Part shown: piece after piece, positions 54,310-62,423 of the stretch
How positions within the stretch are numbered: position 1 is the stretch's first letter
How the letters are laid out: every line of letters begins with the position of its first letter
Source of the DNA: Hyphomonas sp.
GTDB taxonomy: Bacteria; Pseudomonadota; Alphaproteobacteria; Caulobacterales; Hyphomonadaceae
Reading direction: 5' to 3'
NCBI RefSeq assembly: GCF_013823385.1
Contig: NZ_PNMA01000017.1
Coordinates: forward strand, 1-64,000
Length of the DNA: 64,000 nt
The notes under the pieces: generated by a model
The model's input: only the letters and a program-made list of their open reading frames with translations
The model's database searches: none
Told to the model about the DNA's origin: nothing
Made by a program: the position numbers and the translations under genes

Positions 54310-55821
54310 TCACGGCTCAGACGCTCCATCTACGGGCTTCTCTGATTGAGGTTCCTGCCGACCCTCGCCCTGGGTCGGCTGAAACGACGCCGGAGGTGCG
54401 GGTTCTGCCTCTTGCTGTTCGGAAACCTTTTTTGGTTCGTCATCTTCTACAACGGACGGTGAGGTTGCTCCTGCGTTGTTGTTTGGAATCGCCTTGATCG
54501 GCACCAGAGCCACCCACGCCGTGACGAGAAAGGCCAAGGCTACCGAAATTCCGCCAACCCACGAAACCCGCTTAAGGGTTTTCTCGGCATCCAAGCTCGG
54601 TTGAATGACCAGCTTCTGGTATTCATCAGGCGACAGGAATCTGTAAATCTGGTTCCGCCACACGTCCCTCAATCCTCGCTGCAAAGCGGCAAACCTGTGT
54701 CCTGAGTAAATCACTACGAAGATATAGCCTGTCACAACAAACATCACCGCAAGCACCAAGAGACCGGGTGCGTTCGCCACGATCCTGGCCGCTATAAGAC
54801 CGATGCCGATGGCCAGCGCAGAGGCCAGCGCGCCAACCACTTGGCGCACGGCATCGGTGATCTTCGCCGTTTCTTCCGTAACTGCCTTCCGGAGATCCGC
54901 GAGGGCCTTCAGGTTATCGGCGCTCACTTTTGCGACGGACATGGCGTGAGCAATCTTGGCGCCCTCAAGAGCGTGGCCCAGATTGTCACGCAGGCATTCT
55001 AGTGTGTCGGCACCCGCGCTTCCGGTGCGCGCAAACTCTGTCGCGAAAAGCGTGTGGCGATTCTCTGCTTCTCGGTCGAACTCGTAAACCCACCTGACCG
55101 CGGCCTGCAGGTTCTCGAAGCCCACACGGCCAATTGTGCCAAAGATGTCTCCGCCAGCTTCCAACTTTGCGAGCGCAAGGCGCGGAGGGCCTCTGAAAAC
55201 GTATGATCCAGAGACATGATCGATCTCCGTGGCCAGAGCGGGCAGAAGTGCCCGAACGGCATAGCCGACCCAGAGCCGATACCTGCCGTCTTTTTCGTGC
55301 CAAGTCGACGGCTCCACGAGAAGCCATTTGCCGATCACACTTGGGACTATCCGGTTTGTTCCGTACTCGCGGACCAGTGTTTGCGGGTTTCGGAAAGATT
55401 GCCCGACGCTGATACCGCTCGAAACCTCTTCCTCCGGAATGAACCGCATGCCTTCAACAGCGAAGGCATAATCCAGCCCGACGACTGCAATCTCTACGCC
55501 TTCCATATCGCTGAGAAGTATTTCGCCAAATCCCGCATCCGATACCACCAACGCTGCCACGTCCAACCGCGTTGGCTTGACGGCTGTGATGCGAAAAGGC
55601 CCAAAACTGTCGTCGAGATCGCCCAACTCAGTCTCATTTTCCGCTCTATCGAATATGCTGGCCTGCCAAGATAGGTCGGCTATCATCCCTGCGAGGACTT
55701 GCGCAGACGCTGCTGAAAGCTCCGAAACCTTCAGCACATCAGGCAACTCACTGACCACCGCACCGGCCGTCACCAATTCATCTAGTTTTAATGCGAGCGT
55801 TCTCAGAAACGATGCGCTCAT
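54310..55821 (-). CDS. Membrane protein of two-gene defence-like unit
   Basis: 503 aa, not recognised. About 330 soluble residues (helical start MSASFLRTLALKLDELV, mixed alpha/beta middle) lead through a helical stretch SADNLKALADLRKAVTEETAKITDAVRQ into two membrane helices (ALASALAIGIGLIAARI and LLVLAVMFVVTGYIFVVIY), a cytosolic loop, a third helix (VSWVGGISVALAFLVTAWVALV), and an acidic, Pro/Gln-rich tail. ATG at 55821 with AAGG upstream lies inside the upstream gene, giving a 44-bp overlap. Base composition is less GC-rich than the core genes. Confidence 0.65.
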   Translation of the reverse strand: MSASFLRTLALKLDELVTAGAVVSELPDVLKVSELSAASAQVLAGMIADLSWQASIFDRAENETELGDLDDSFGPFRITAVKPTRLDVAALVVSDAGFGEILLSDMEGVEIAVVGLDYAFAVEGMRFIPEEEVSSGISVGQSFRNPQTLVREYGTNRIVPSVIGKWLLVEPSTWHEKDGRYRLWVGYAVRALLPALATEIDHVSGSYVFRGPPRLALAKLEAGGDIFGTIGRVGFENLQAAVRWVYEFDREAENRHTLFATEFARTGSAGADTLECLRDNLGHALEGAKIAHAMSVAKVSADNLKALADLRKAVTEETAKITDAVRQVVGALASALAIGIGLIAARIVANAPGLLVLAVMFVVTGYIFVVIYSGHRFAALQRGLRDVWRNQIYRFLSPDEYQKLVIQPSLDAEKTLKRVSWVGGISVALAFLVTAWVALVPIKAIPNNNAGATSPSVVEDDEPKKVSEQQEAEPAPPASFQPTQGEGRQEPQSEKPVDGASEP

Positions 55822-56833
55822 CTGTGACCTTCTTTGTACGAATTGTGATTGTCTCACCGCCGGCCTCGGTCTTCTCACGATTGACCATGGCAGTAGCATC
55901 GTCCGGATACACAACAACTACGCCTTCCGTAGTGCGCAGCCGCAGCATCGCGGGCTTCTTAATAATCTTTCTATCGGGAGCGAATGCAAGTCCCTCAAGC
56001 TTGGCGCTCTTCACCCTGCGGCCGATAGTCCGATCAATCCGTCCGATGGTCTTCTCGTCCTCCGGATTGCCGGCTGCCGCAAGCACAGCGTCCCGGACCG
56101 AATCTTCCGTTACCATTATGCGGTCATGTAGATGGGCCTGAGCTCGCCTGAACGCAGCGGCGACATCCTTCTCTGGCAAATCGTCTGCGTGCTCAGTAAG
56201 CACCTCGCGAAGCACCTTTACAACTGCCCGACTCAAGTCCTCGTCGCTCCGTGTGCGATTCACCTCCAAGTATTTGGCGAAATAGTCGCCGATGTCTGGT
56301 CCGGGCTTGATTCTGTCAGTCGCACAAAGGCCAGACTCCGCTTTACCGTCTACGACCCTTACTAGGGCAGCCTTCTGTATCGAACGCTTCCCAGCAACGA
56401 AGGCCTGGACTATGAGCCGCAGCATAGCATCGACATTACCGTCCGTCTGTTCGACTACTTCCTCATAGTCATACTTAATCAGACTAAAGAACTTAATGTT
56501 CGGCAGTCCAGCGCTAAGCTCAAAAATGAAAAAAGCGCCCTCCCGGCTAGTACCATCGTGAAAGCGGTTGAACTCCCGCGCGAGAGTCTGGGCGCCCGTC
56601 TCGAACGAGAGAGCCCCAGTGGCTATACTTTCGATAGTTCTCTTTGTGCTCGAGGCCGGATCGAAGCCAAAGACAGCTGCAGCGTCACTTTCGCGTATCC
56701 GGGCGAGAAAGAAATCTTCATGTTCCACCGAGCGAGCTGGCTGAGGCACGAATTCGGCGCCACTCACGCCGTGCAGCGCCATGTTCACAATCTTCAAAGA
56801 ACTTAATTCGTCGTCACTCAGAAATCCCACCAT
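55778..56833 (-). CDS. NA37/NdpA (nucleoid-associated protein)-like protein
   Basis: 351 aa. Several stretches resemble the YejK/NdpA (NA37) family: LSSLKIVNMALHGV at the start, GAFFIFELSAGLPNIKFFSLIKYDYEEVV near 95, and DIGDYFAKYLEVNRTRSDEDLSRAVVKVLREVL near 180. Length is also close to NdpA (about 335). NdpA binds nucleoid DNA; here the gene lies in a defence island and overlaps a membrane-protein gene, so a DNA- or phage-sensing role is inferred. ATG at 56833 has AAGGGGGA upstream. The assignment is by eye and moderate. Confidence 0.55.
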   Translation of the reverse strand: MVGFLSDDELSSLKIVNMALHGVSGAEFVPQPARSVEHEDFFLARIRESDAAAVFGFDPASSTKRTIESIATGALSFETGAQTLAREFNRFHDGTSREGAFFIFELSAGLPNIKFFSLIKYDYEEVVEQTDGNVDAMLRLIVQAFVAGKRSIQKAALVRVVDGKAESGLCATDRIKPGPDIGDYFAKYLEVNRTRSDEDLSRAVVKVLREVLTEHADDLPEKDVAAAFRRAQAHLHDRIMVTEDSVRDAVLAAAGNPEDEKTIGRIDRTIGRRVKSAKLEGLAFAPDRKIIKKPAMLRLRTTEGVVVVYPDDATAMVNREKTEAGGETITIRTKKVTDERIVSENARIKTR

Positions 56834-57563
56834 CTTCCCCCTTAGATTGTAGGCGTTTTCTGTACTAAATCGTGGCTTTAGGCAACAACCGCGCCGAAAC
56901 TTACACCCGCACGCGAATGGTCCCCGGAACGAAAAATCTGTGAAACGCTTTCTAACATCAATTTTGGAACAAATATAGAACAAAAAGCTCCTGGCTAAAC
57001 GATGACACTGATCGTCAGATGATCTGAGGCTTCCCTAAGAAACTGGTTCATATGCGACTAACTCCAACTTGCTCATCGCGCGATATCTTTTTCCCGCCCT
57101 GCCCCGTTCCGGGGGCTGTTCGATGGGCGGTTGCCCATCGGCCCGGCTCGGCTCCGGTCCCCACGCTGCCCTGCGGGCCATCGCGGCGCTGCGGGGTCTC
57201 CCCGGCAGGGCGGCGCACAGGCGCTTCCCATTGGCGGGGCAAGGGGGTCACCTGTGCGATGCGTTCGCTCATAAATGTCTGAAGGCGGCGCCTGGTTGTT
57301 TCAGCTCCACGCGAGACAGGTCAAATCGTGGCGCCGGCATCTCAAAAGCATCAAAGCCTCTGCACACGGCGGGAGGGGCCGGACGTCGCTTATGCCGGGG
57401 CGCGGCGGACGCGCACGGGGGGCGGGATTATAAGCGTCTGGATTGTTGCTGTCCTCCGACCTGACCCCGTGCCCGCCCGCCTTTTACGCCCCGCCAGCGC
57501 GCCTTTCTCCGCCCCCTCCCGCCTTATGCGGGAAGGCACCCGGGACAGAGAGGAGCACGGATT
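56834..57563. other. Long gap between the defence unit and ardA
   Basis: 730 bp with divergent genes at its ends and no supported ORF. The left 220 bp is AT-richer and should hold the NA37-gene promoter (a TACAAT at about 56858-56853 on the minus strand is the best -10). The right 500 bp is G/C-rich with several dyads (GGGCGGTTGCCC near 57124, GGCGCCTGG and others) and could be the leader of ardA or a remnant of a transfer region. Confidence 0.4.
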
Positions 57564-58118
57564 ATGACTGACCCTGTTGAACCAACCCCCGCCGTAGCGG
57601 CTGACGCCCCTGCCCGGCCGCGTATTTATGTGGCCTGCCTTGCCGCCTATAACTCCGGCATCCTGCATGGAAGGTGGATTGCTGTTACCACTCCCGATGA
57701 AGTGAAAGCGGAAGTGGGCGCCATGCTGAGTGAAAGCCCGGTGCCTCGCGCCGAAGAATGGGCAATCCATGACTATGAAGGGTTCGAGGGCATATGCCTC
57801 TCTGAACACGCGTCCTTCGAGACGGTCTGCGAACTGGCCAGCTTTATTGAAGAGCGCGGCAGGCTGGCGGCGAAGCTTTACAGCCATTTTGGCAACGGTC
57901 TCACCGAAGCCCGCGCCGCGTTCGAGAACTATGCCGGGCAGTATCAGACGGCAGGCGCGTTCGCCGAAGAGATGATCCGGGAAACCGGGACGGAGATTCC
58001 GGCTTCTCTGGAATACTACATCGACTGGCAGGCCCTCGCCCGTGACATGGCGCTGAATGGCGAAATCCTCGTCATCCAGGTCGGCTTTGATGAAGTGCAT
58101 GTGTTCTGGTGCCGGTGA
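57564..58118 (+). CDS. ardA: Antirestriction protein ArdA
   Basis: 184 aa. RIYVACLAAYNSGILHGRWIAVTTPDEV, EEWAIHDYEGF, FASFIEE-like CELASFIEERGR and the C-terminal EYYIDWQALARDMALNG...VHVFW are diagnostic of ArdA, an acidic DNA mimic that blocks type I restriction enzymes. It has about 18 extra N-terminal residues. AGGAG lies nine bases upstream. Such genes are carried by plasmids and ICEs to protect entry into a new host. Here it shares the island with a type I system. Confidence 0.92.
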   Translation: MTDPVEPTPAVAADAPARPRIYVACLAAYNSGILHGRWIAVTTPDEVKAEVGAMLSESPVPRAEEWAIHDYEGFEGICLSEHASFETVCELASFIEERGRLAAKLYSHFGNGLTEARAAFENYAGQYQTAGAFAEEMIRETGTEIPASLEYYIDWQALARDMALNGEILVIQVGFDEVHVFWCR

Positions 58119-58820
58119 AGGTATGTGCCCTCGCGTCTCGCGCGGGCACGCCAAGGCGCCTCAGACAGGGGCAGCGCCCTTGCCGTCAATCTGGGCCGTC
58201 CACGGACATTCGCGCAGCCCTTCTGCTTCAGTCTGCGTGCCTTGGTGCTCAGTCATTGGACACGCCCTCTTGGCCTTCGGCGGCGCATCAGCAGATCGGC
58301 CGGACTGCTGCCCACTGCGGAGACAGCGATGGGGAAGAATGATCACACCCGCCAGCACGGGCCTTCAATGTCCCCAGACCGGCGAACCCGGTTCGTCGCC
58401 GAAGCATGAGAACGACAGACAGCGAACCGGGAAAGGTCTGGCGGCTCTTCGGTGTGAAGACCATTTGGGCTCAGCCTCGTTGCGAACCATCAGGGCCGAT
58501 AGTTTCGATGAGGTCATGGGAGTGGTTTTCCGGGCACCTGCTTTTCTTCCTCTGGCAAGGTCCGCCCGCCCCCTTGTCTCCGTCTCTTGCCGTTTGACCT
58601 GGACGACCTCCGCCGTGCCTGAAACCGCCACTTTCGAGGAAATTTCCCCTGCGCCTCACGGCGCATTCCTCGCGGCCCAAATTTCCTCTGCGGGGCGGTG
58701 CTCCGCTTTGCTGCGCCCCTGCCGGGTTCAGGCCCGCCGAAGGCCGTCCTCCCGGTCCGGCGTCGACGGGAACAAAGGGTTCCCGGAAGACAAGAGCCAG
58801 GAAACGCAAAGGAGATCCCC
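58119..58820. other. ardA-DUF736 gap, no gene seen
   Basis: 702 bp without a supported gene. A hairpin GTGCCCTCGCG-TCT-CGCGCGGGCAC (58125-58149) directly follows ardA and is a terminator candidate without T-run. The last 150 bp contains dyads and ends in the DUF736 Shine-Dalgarno. A short non-coding RNA or regulatory leader is possible but not shown. Confidence 0.4.
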
Positions 58821-59144
58821 ATGGCAAACGCACTCGGATACGTCACCGAAACCAAGACCGGCTTTGAAGGCACCCTCGCCATGATGAGCCTCTCAGCCCC
58901 CCTCATCATCCGGAAGAACGCGGACAAGACCGCTCCGGCCCAGCCCGACTACCGCATCTTCGCAGGCGATACCGAAACCGAGATCGGCGGCGGCTGGATC
59001 ATGAAGGCGAAATCCAGCGGTAAGGAGTACATCTCCCTGACCCTCGCAGACCCCCAGATCGGGCCGCGCCGGATCTACGCCAACCTCGCCCCGGTCAAAG
59101 GCAAGAAGGGCCGCTACGCCCTCCTCTGGAACCCAGGGGAGTGA
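58821..59144 (+). CDS. DUF736 family protein
   Basis: 107 aa. ALGYVTETKTGFEGTLAMMSLSAPLIIRKNA, PDYRIFAGDTETEIGGGWIMKAKSSGKEYISLTLADPQIGPRRIYANLAPVKG matches DUF736, a family of plasmids and conjugative elements of unknown function. AAAGGAG precedes the ATG (58821). It is an 11-bp hairpin (GGCCAGCCGCG...CGCGGCTGGCC, 59150-59176) away from the next gene. It marks the island as plasmid- or ICE-derived. Confidence 0.9.
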   Translation: MANALGYVTETKTGFEGTLAMMSLSAPLIIRKNADKTAPAQPDYRIFAGDTETEIGGGWIMKAKSSGKEYISLTLADPQIGPRRIYANLAPVKGKKGRYALLWNPGE

Positions 59145-59149
59145 AAACC

Positions 59150-59176
59150 GGCCAGCCGCGCCCCGCGCGGCTGGCC
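59150..59176 (+). terminator. Stem-loop after DUF736
   Basis: GGCCAGCCGCG-CCCCG-CGCGGCTGGCC, 11-bp perfect stem, starting five bases after the stop. No T-run follows, so termination efficiency is uncertain. Confidence 0.6.
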
Positions 59177-59246
59177 CTTCCCGGCTTACGGCAGGCTCAA
59201 CTGAAGGGAGGATTGGCGCTTTGCACGCCGTGCGGCGCTCCTTAAG

Positions 59247-60176
59247 ATGACGATGATGCGAACCGACCTCGACCACCTCCCCCATGGCAAGCAGCGCGAA
59301 CTCGCCCGCGTGACGGAAATCCTGTTCGAGGAATTTGCTGACGCCATGGCGGGCGCTTCTTCCCCGACGAAGAAGCAAGGCCGCATCCTCAAGATCATCC
59401 TCTTCGGGTCGTATGCACGCGGGACCTGGGTGGACGAGCCCCATACCGCGAAGGGATACCTCAGCGACTATGACCTGCTGATCGTCGTCAACCAACAGAG
59501 CGTCGTTGATTTCGCGACCTACTGGTACCGGGCCGAAGACCGGATCATGCGGGAAACCAGCATCAGGACCCCGGTCAATTTCATCGTGCACACGATGGAC
59601 GAGGTGAACGATGCCCTCCGCCAGGGCCAGTACTTCTTTACCGACATCATCAAAGAGGGCATCGCGCTTTATGACCTCAAGGGCAGCACGCCCTTCGTGA
59701 CGCCACAGCCGCAGACGGCCGGGGAAGCGCTGACCACTGCAGAAAAGCACTTTGAGGTAAGGTTTCCTCGGATTGAACAGGCCCTTACAGGCGCCAAGTT
59801 CTACGTGTCTGTAGGCAACCTGCGTGACGCAGCATTCACATTTCACCAAGCCGTGGAGCGCGCCTATACTTGCCTGCTCCTTGTAGAGACGAATTACTCG
59901 CCATCAACGCACAGCATAAAATTCCTACGCTCCCTTGCAGAGCAGATCGACCCGAACCTGATCACAGCTTGGCCGCGTGAGACGAAGCATGACCGGCGGC
60001 TGTTTGAATTGCTCAAGCGCGGATACATTGATGCGCGGTATTCAGAGCACTACGCCATCACAGTTGAGGAGCTTGCCTGGCTCGGTGAGCGGGCGGAAGT
60101 CCTTCGGGAGCTTGTGGGAAAACGTTCGCAATGCAAAATCGAGCAATTGAGAGATGGCGCGCTATCCAGTGGTTAA
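59247..60176 (+). CDS. Fused nucleotidyltransferase (MNT)-HEPN protein
   Basis: 309 aa. The N-terminal polymerase-beta-like transferase has GSYARG (54-59) and the metal pair D74-Y-D76 in LSDYDLLIV. The C-terminal half (about 165-290) is a HEPN domain: DAAFTFHQAVERAYTCLLLVETNYSPSTHSIKFLRSLAEQ and RRLFELLKRGYIDARYSEHYAIT. Separate MNT and HEPN genes form type VII toxin-antitoxin pairs where the MNT modifies the HEPN toxin. In the fusion the two activities are in cis. Its Shine-Dalgarno is weak. Confidence 0.88.
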   Translation: MTMMRTDLDHLPHGKQRELARVTEILFEEFADAMAGASSPTKKQGRILKIILFGSYARGTWVDEPHTAKGYLSDYDLLIVVNQQSVVDFATYWYRAEDRIMRETSIRTPVNFIVHTMDEVNDALRQGQYFFTDIIKEGIALYDLKGSTPFVTPQPQTAGEALTTAEKHFEVRFPRIEQALTGAKFYVSVGNLRDAAFTFHQAVERAYTCLLLVETNYSPSTHSIKFLRSLAEQIDPNLITAWPRETKHDRRLFELLKRGYIDARYSEHYAITVEELAWLGERAEVLRELVGKRSQCKIEQLRDGALSSG

Positions 60177-60481
60177 GTTCTTCACCGGGAGTGGGCGTTT
60201 CTCCAGCATCCAGCAGGAGCGCATCATGTTCTCGCCGAAAGTACAAAGATATCGCAGTTCTTTGTTGTCTGCAGTTGGCGCGAACGAAAATTGAAGGGAT
60301 CGCTCTTCACTTGGTCAAATTAGGCACAGTGCAGCCACTTGGACGCACCGACCGGCACTTCACGTTAAATCTCGAAGTCAGAAACTCGTGCATGAACCAA
60401 GTGAAAGGATACGGCAAAATGCTGCGATCGTAAGAATACCGCACCTGTTTGGCCAGAGTACGCAATTTTTACGCTACCAAG
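60177..60481. other. Gap before PIN remnant
   Basis: About 305 bp. The plus-strand ORF 60131-60433 overlaps the MNT-HEPN end in another frame and has no recognisable protein character. No other feature seen. Confidence 0.4.
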
Positions 60482-60799
60482 TTAGAAGCCGAGAAACGAC
60501 TTGGCAGCTGACATGTTAGGAGCGTAGCTTATGTTTGACTGTCCGAAGTCTGACACAAGCGCAGGCTCCAGAACCCCTCCTCCAGTTTGATAGTCTTTTG
60601 TATTCGAAGACAGAAAAACTGCTGTGGTTTGCATTCCTGCGGCGCGCAGCGAATCTAGTGCATCCAGATAGGTTTCAACAACAATGCAGTCTTTCGAAGA
60701 TTCCTTGCCTCTGCGCGCTGGGGCGATGTTTTGATTCATTCGCTTCATCGCGCGGACGGCAATTTCATCCCTAGTAGGCAAGCGCAATTTTTGGTAGTT
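60482..60799 (-). pseudogene. PIN-like (DUF4935-like) protein remnant, 5' end lost
   Basis: The frame from 60799 down reads NYQKLRLPTRDEIAVRAMKRMNQNIAPARRGKESSKDCIVVETYLDALDSLRAAGMQTTAVFLSSNTKDYQ...LEPALVSDF. The pattern KDCIVxETYL...VFLSSNTKDY resembles the C-terminal half of PIN-fold proteins annotated with DUF4935. There is no upstream open frame: TGA at 60800-60802 on this strand and no ATG or Shine-Dalgarno. The N-terminal half with the first acidic residues is therefore missing, probably removed by integration or deletion next to the integrase. Confidence 0.55.
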
Positions 60800-60912
60800 T
60801 CATGCCGTTTCATTGGGTTGCGGAACGCTCCTTACTATCCCTGTATATATTGAATTATTTCACGATTCATGCTCCCTTAGGTTTCATCGCGTTTTTCTTC
60901 AAGCAGCGGCCA

Positions 60913-61001
60913 AATGGGACCCGGGGTCCTTGACCCCCTGTATGAGGCTTGGAGCCGAAATCGGATCGTCTGGGGGTCAGAAGTCCCTCCCGGGGTCCCA
61001 A
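60913..61001. repeat. Large imperfect inverted repeat before the integrase gene
   Basis: GGGACCCGGGGTCCTTGACCCCC (from 60915) pairs imperfectly with GGGGGTCAGAAGTCCCTCCCGGGGTCCC (to 61000), ending just before the Shine-Dalgarno AAGGAGG. It may be an operator controlling integrase, an RNA structure masking the start, or arm-type recombinase sites. Confidence 0.55.
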
Positions 61002-61010
61002 AGGAGGAAT

Positions 61011-62300
61011 ATGATGCGACAGAATATGACAGCGCGCTTCGTGGAAACCATCAAACCCAAGTCAGGCGAACGCCTCACCGTTACAGACTCAGTCGTCGAA
61101 GGGCTGGAGCTTCGGGTCGGCACGAACGGCTCAAAAATGTGGTCGCTGCGCTACCGGACAAAGGGCGGTAAGCGAAACAGACTTTCCCTTGGACGGTATC
61201 CCGCCCTCACACTCGCCGAAGCGCGGGACCGGGCCATCCAGGCGCTCGCGGCTGCTGTCAGTGGCGGTGATCCGGCAGCCGTCAGGAAGACCGAGAAAGC
61301 GGAGGCAATCGCGGCAGAACGCACTGTCGAGGATCTCGCTACAGCGTTCTTTGCCTCGCCCGAAGCCGCCCAGCGCACAAAGCAGACAAACATCATGGAA
61401 TCGGGGGTCTGGCGAAACCACCTCGCTCCGAAACTGGCAAAACGTCCATTGCAGGAACTGAAACGCGGCGAAGTGCGCGCCTGTATCCGGGAGGTCGCCG
61501 AAGCCTCCGGGAACAGGACAGCAAATTATACCCATGCTGTCCTGCGACGGATCTATAATTTTGGCATCCGGGAAGAATGGGTCGAGATGAACCCGGCTCA
61601 GTTTCCCCAGCTCTATCAACACAGGTCCCGCGACCGCGTCCTGAGTGAAGCTGAAATCCGGCTATTCTGGCAGACCTGGTCGGTGGCAAAGACCGGCGGG
61701 AAGCTGGGCGTGTCCGAACCCATCGCGATCGCCCTCCAGCTCTGCCTGGCAACGCTGCAGCGGGCGGGCGAAATCATCGGCATGCACACGGATGAACTGG
61801 ACTGGACCACCCGGTCCTGGGTGATTGCGTCGGAGCGGTCGAAGAACCGGAGGTCCCATCATGTGCCCCTCTCTCCTCTCAGCCAGCAGCTGATCCGGCG
61901 AGCGCTGTCGCTCGCCACAGCGACCGAAGTTCCAAAAGATATCGATAAACCCCTGCCGCGGCTCGTCGCCGATTACCGGGGCCACGTCTTCCCGGCGATC
62001 CATGGCAACGGGCCGGTAGATCGTCACGTCGTCACGCGTGCCATGAGCCGGATCCGTGAGAAGCTGAACATCGACAATGCAACCGCCCATGACCTGCGCC
62101 GCACAGGCGCAAGCATGATGGCGTCCGAGCGGTGCGGCGTGCGCGGAGAAGTGATCGCCCGCATCCTCAACCACACACCGCTCGGCTCACCGGTCACGCA
62201 GATCTATAACCGGTATGACTATGCGGCGGAGAAACGCGCCGCGCTCGAACTCTGGGCTGAAACCCTGCTGAAGATAAGCAGTGTGGCGCAGTCAAAATAG
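61011..62300 (+). CDS. Tyrosine-type site-specific integrase (P4-like, DUF4102)
   Basis: 429 aa. The N-terminal arm-binding domain (TARFVETIKPKSGERLTVTDSVVEGLELRVGTNGSKMWSLRYRTKGGKRNRLSLGRYPALTLAEARDRA) is of the P4/DUF4102 type, then SAM-like and catalytic domains. Catalytic residues are Arg in TLQRAGEIIGM, HDLRR (H-x-x-R), His in ILNHTPLG and Tyr in IYNRYDY. All are present, so the enzyme may be active. The start at ATGATG (61011/61014) follows AAAGGAGGAAT; the longer track start lies in the inverted repeat. Confidence 0.93.
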   Translation: MMRQNMTARFVETIKPKSGERLTVTDSVVEGLELRVGTNGSKMWSLRYRTKGGKRNRLSLGRYPALTLAEARDRAIQALAAAVSGGDPAAVRKTEKAEAIAAERTVEDLATAFFASPEAAQRTKQTNIMESGVWRNHLAPKLAKRPLQELKRGEVRACIREVAEASGNRTANYTHAVLRRIYNFGIREEWVEMNPAQFPQLYQHRSRDRVLSEAEIRLFWQTWSVAKTGGKLGVSEPIAIALQLCLATLQRAGEIIGMHTDELDWTTRSWVIASERSKNRRSHHVPLSPLSQQLIRRALSLATATEVPKDIDKPLPRLVADYRGHVFPAIHGNGPVDRHVVTRAMSRIREKLNIDNATAHDLRRTGASMMASERCGVRGEVIARILNHTPLGSPVTQIYNRYDYAAEKRAALELWAETLLKISSVAQSK

Positions 62301-62423
62301 CAAATAAACTGAATGACATCTCAGCCTCGTCCGATGCGGCTAAAGATACACCCCCCACGGCTTCTTGCGGGGATGCGCTTTTCCAGCGCGATCACTAGAA
62401 ACGTTGTACGATTCTGCAACGGC

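Noticed and set aside
57052-57464. Several overlapping ORFs in the ardA upstream region
   Set aside because: All are open in a G/C-rich repeat-like stretch, lack ribosome-binding sites and have no recognisable protein features.
60131-60433. 100-codon plus-strand ORF after MNT-HEPN
   Set aside because: Starts inside the preceding gene in another frame, no Shine-Dalgarno, Ser/Arg-rich filler-like sequence.
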